This document shows positions 62,503 to 64,000 of a stretch of DNA of 64,000 bases, in pieces. The notes under the pieces were generated by a model, which did no database searches, had not been told where the DNA came from, and saw nothing but the letters and a program-made list of their open reading frames with translations. The stretch's first letter is position 1. Each line of letters starts with the position of its first letter. The position numbers and the translations under genes were made by a program. Source of the stretch: CBDCWT01 sp965223305 (GTDB lineage: Bacteria; Planctomycetota; Planctomycetia; Pirellulales; Pirellulaceae); contig CBDCWT010000088.1 of NCBI GenBank assembly GCA_965223305.1, positions 434,001 to 498,000 of the forward strand, read 5' to 3'.

Positions 62503-62682
62503 TAGCCCGAATTATTCATGAGCGATCTGCTGCGAGGTCGTAAGTCCATCCGTGGCTTCGTCATGCTTCACAATTCTCCCTCGACGTATTGCTTCAATAC
62601 GCCTGCGGAAGAATTGCTCGCCTTCCTTGCCACGAACGTACTTACAACCTCTCGCAACGATCTTCATGAATAATCCGGGCTA
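62503..62682 (+). repeat. 180-bp palindromic mobile repeat, copy 6
   Basis: Flanked by CTAG on both sides. It differs from the others by CGCAACG near the right end. It lies between the divergent sppA gene and the TIM-barrel gene, so it occupies part of the sppA promoter region. From 62683 to the next ribosome-binding site nothing else is recognised. Confidence 0.88.
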
Positions 62683-62872
62683 GTACCGCGAAACGCATCC
62701 CGGGCGAATTACCTCTATTCTAGCGCCCAGCTCATCAATGTCACGCCTCCCAGTCTCTTCCGCCCAAATGTGCGGTTCGGGACTAGGTCACTTGGTGTTG
62801 CCATAGATGTCCGGCTGGCGGTAAGCTACTCCACACGGGTTGTAAGTGTTGTTCGAGAAAGGAGTATCAGCT

Positions 62873-63622
62873 GTGTTAGTGGCTGCGTCCACCGATTGCT
62901 ACCGAGACCTGCCGCTCGCCGAGGCTCTTACTAAGCTGGGCGACCTCGAATTCACCGGCGTGGAGATTGCGATCCACGAGCAAGGAGTTCAGCTGAAGCC
63001 GTCGCAAGTTGTGGCCGACCTTGAGAAAGCGATCAGTTTTTGCCGCGACACTCACCGCTTCGACATCGTCGCGTATAGTGTTCAGATCGATGCTGAGGGC
63101 GATGAATTCTATCGCCAATTCGCCGCTCTCTGCCGGCTGGCGAAAGCCACTAAGGTAGTGACGTTGACTGTCCCTTCTGGAGAACTGGGCACACCGTTCA
63201 ACGAAGAGGTCGAACGGCTGAGAAAACAGGTCGCGCTGGCGGAATCTGAAGGTGTCCGAGTTGGTATCAAAAGTGAAGTGGGTCGGCTATCCGAGGATCC
63301 GGATACCGTCGTGGTCCTCTGCGACAATGTAAAAGGGCTTGGTTTGACGCTCGATCCTAGCCACTACCTGTACGGACCCCACGGCGGTCGGAGCATCGAC
63401 AAGTTGATGAAGTACGTCTACCACGTCCAGCTGCGTGACACGAAGAAGGACGAGTTGCAAGTCCGCGTCGGACAGGGAGAAATAGAGTACGGACGACTAA
63501 TCAGCCAGCTCACCCACGAAAAATACAACCGTGCTTTGTCCGTTGATATCCGCGAAATGCCCGGCGTTGATCACATGGTCGAGCTACGCAAAATGCGGCT
63601 GCTGCTTGAGAGCTTGACGTGA
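62873..63622 (+). CDS. Sugar isomerase/epimerase-like TIM-barrel protein
   Basis: Cytoplasmic AP_endonuc_2/xylose-isomerase-like TIM barrel of 249 residues. Landmarks are FTGVEIAIHEQG, FDIVAYSVQIDAEGDEFY, KVVTLTVPSGELGTPFNEEV, VRVGIKSEVGRLSEDPDTVV, GLTLDPSHYLYGP (Asp and His of the metal site) and YVYHVQLRDTKKDELQVRVG. Such proteins isomerise or epimerise sugars or sugar acids. GTG 62873 is chosen because AAAGGAG lies eight bases upstream; an earlier GTG has none. Unlike the exported homologue at 35.1 kb, no signal peptide is present. Substrate unknown, no operon partner. Confidence 0.85.
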   Translation: MLVAASTDCYRDLPLAEALTKLGDLEFTGVEIAIHEQGVQLKPSQVVADLEKAISFCRDTHRFDIVAYSVQIDAEGDEFYRQFAALCRLAKATKVVTLTVPSGELGTPFNEEVERLRKQVALAESEGVRVGIKSEVGRLSEDPDTVVVLCDNVKGLGLTLDPSHYLYGPHGGRSIDKLMKYVYHVQLRDTKKDELQVRVGQGEIEYGRLISQLTHEKYNRALSVDIREMPGVDHMVELRKMRLLLESLT

Positions 63623-63639
63623 CGCAGCATCGGCATTTT

Positions 63640-63790
63640 GAAGTTACGCCTCTCCGCAGGGACAAGAGTCGAATTCGCCGCGATTTTCGTTACCGGAAGC
63701 GTCAGCGAGGGGGAGTTGATGTACCATCGCAAGTTGTTCCCTCGCTTACGCTTCGGGTTGCGATTGAGCCAACGGCGCAACTTCAAAACT
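63640..63790. repeat. 'NPKRKRG' palindromic repeat
   Basis: GGAAGCGTCAGCGAGGGGGA, centre TGATGTACCATCGC, then CCCTCGCTTACGCTTCGGGT: the same inverted-repeat unit as at 5.72-5.79 kb. It lies between the convergent TIM-barrel and DUF2007-like genes and could act as a bidirectional terminator. Confidence 0.8.
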
Positions 63791-63835
63791 TCGGCACGGC
63801 TCAAATGTGAGGCAATGTGCAAACAGGCAGACTGA

Positions 63836-64000
63836 CTAGTCCGCCTCGGCCAACGCCACGCGGGCGCGTTCCGCGTCCTCACTGCGAACCAGAATAGTCA
63901 CCGCTCCCGGCGCTTCGGCACGAAACCCGGAGGTGAATTCTCCCACCATGCGAGCGTCGATTCCGGCAGCCTTCAGGAAGCCGATCAACACGCCCGCTTC
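63836..64000 (-). CDS. DUF2007-like protein, C-terminal part
   Basis: The last 54 residues of a minus-strand gene whose start lies beyond the window. The translation begins EAGVLIGFLKAAGIDARMVG and continues FTSGFRAEAPGAVTILVRSE to a final ALAEAD. This is the pattern of DUF2007, a small putative signal-transducing domain (beta-alpha-beta-beta fold resembling PII-like proteins) of about 70 residues. The length fits a protein that extends only a few residues past the window edge. Function unknown. Confidence 0.7.
   Translation of the reverse strand, partial: EAGVLIGFLKAAGIDARMVGEFTSGFRAEAPGAVTILVRSEDAERARVALAEAD

Noticed and set aside
1..64000. tRNA, rRNA or CRISPR features
   Set aside because: No cloverleaf-like cluster, rRNA segment or regularly spaced direct repeats with unique spacers was noticed; the tandem arrays at 1.9 and 56.5 kb are palindromic REP-like repeats without spacers of constant length. 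A tRNA scan would be decisive.

Overview
The window looks like a chromosomal segment of a planctomycete, most plausibly a Pirellulales-type lineage. This rests on gene families that are concentrated in that phylum: paired DUF1592- and DUF1552-type proteins, a long PA14/multihaem cytochrome c/beta-propeller protein, a BBP7-type outer-membrane barrel, secreted sulfatases, a squalene-cyclase-repeat protein, and the palindromic intergenic repeat whose false translation contains 'NPKRKRG'. The genus cannot be fixed from sequence reading alone. No rRNA, tRNA, CRISPR array or replication origin was recognised.

Layout. 1-5.4 kb: end of a surface-glycan cluster (FkbM methyltransferase, GT4, GT2, SAM methyltransferase, GT39-like membrane protein, mostly on the minus strand). 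6.1-11.3 kb: a secreted cyclase-repeat protein and two divergent secreted sulfatases, the latter bracketed by inverted copies of a 180-bp mobile repeat. 11.5-15.3 kb: a second glycan block (membrane glycosyltransferase, methyltransferase, polyprenol-phosphate GT2). 15.3-23.7 kb: a four-gene minus-strand nitrate assimilation operon (transporter, Fe-S/membrane electron-transfer subunit, molybdopterin nitrate reductase, NirB-NirD fusion). 24.2-26.9 kb: GT2 plus a large membrane protein. 27.1-36.0 kb: a plus-strand run of a MoxR-type ATPase, an unrecognised 629-residue partner, a pentahaem c-type protein, an alpha/beta hydrolase and a TIM-barrel isomerase-like protein. 36.3-42.4 kb: a minus-strand operon headed by a GntR/FCD regulator with a perfect palindrome just upstream, then DUF1592, DUF1552 and CBM9-like proteins. 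43.2-55 kb: isocitrate dehydrogenase, a secreted esterase, an APC permease fused to stress-protein domains, BBP7 barrel, a TPR protein, a nucleotide-sugar epimerase and a small [2Fe-2S] protein. 55-60 kb: an M20-type peptidase, then a REP-associated transposase flanked by inverted REP-like arrays and interrupted downstream by an IS701-family element. 60.3-64 kb: rlmN, sppA, a TIM-barrel protein and the end of a DUF2007-like gene.

The most striking non-genic feature is the repeat load. Six copies of a 180-bp, almost fully palindromic mobile unit (about 588, 7945, 11331, 42627, 53241 and 62503) are flanked by 4-bp YTAR sequences. One copy sits in a repeat whose empty counterpart is present near 50.84 kb, and three copies supply the TAG stop codon of the neighbouring gene. 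Three further palindromic repeat families (A: TAGCCGAACTCGCC; B: CCCTCGGGGAGAG; C: ATCAGCCG...GCGTTAGC) and the 'NPKRKRG' family fill most long gaps. The best candidates for undescribed biology are this stop-codon-supplying palindromic element, the REP/transposase unit at 56.4-60.1 kb, and the MoxR plus unknown-protein pair at 27.1-30.0 kb.
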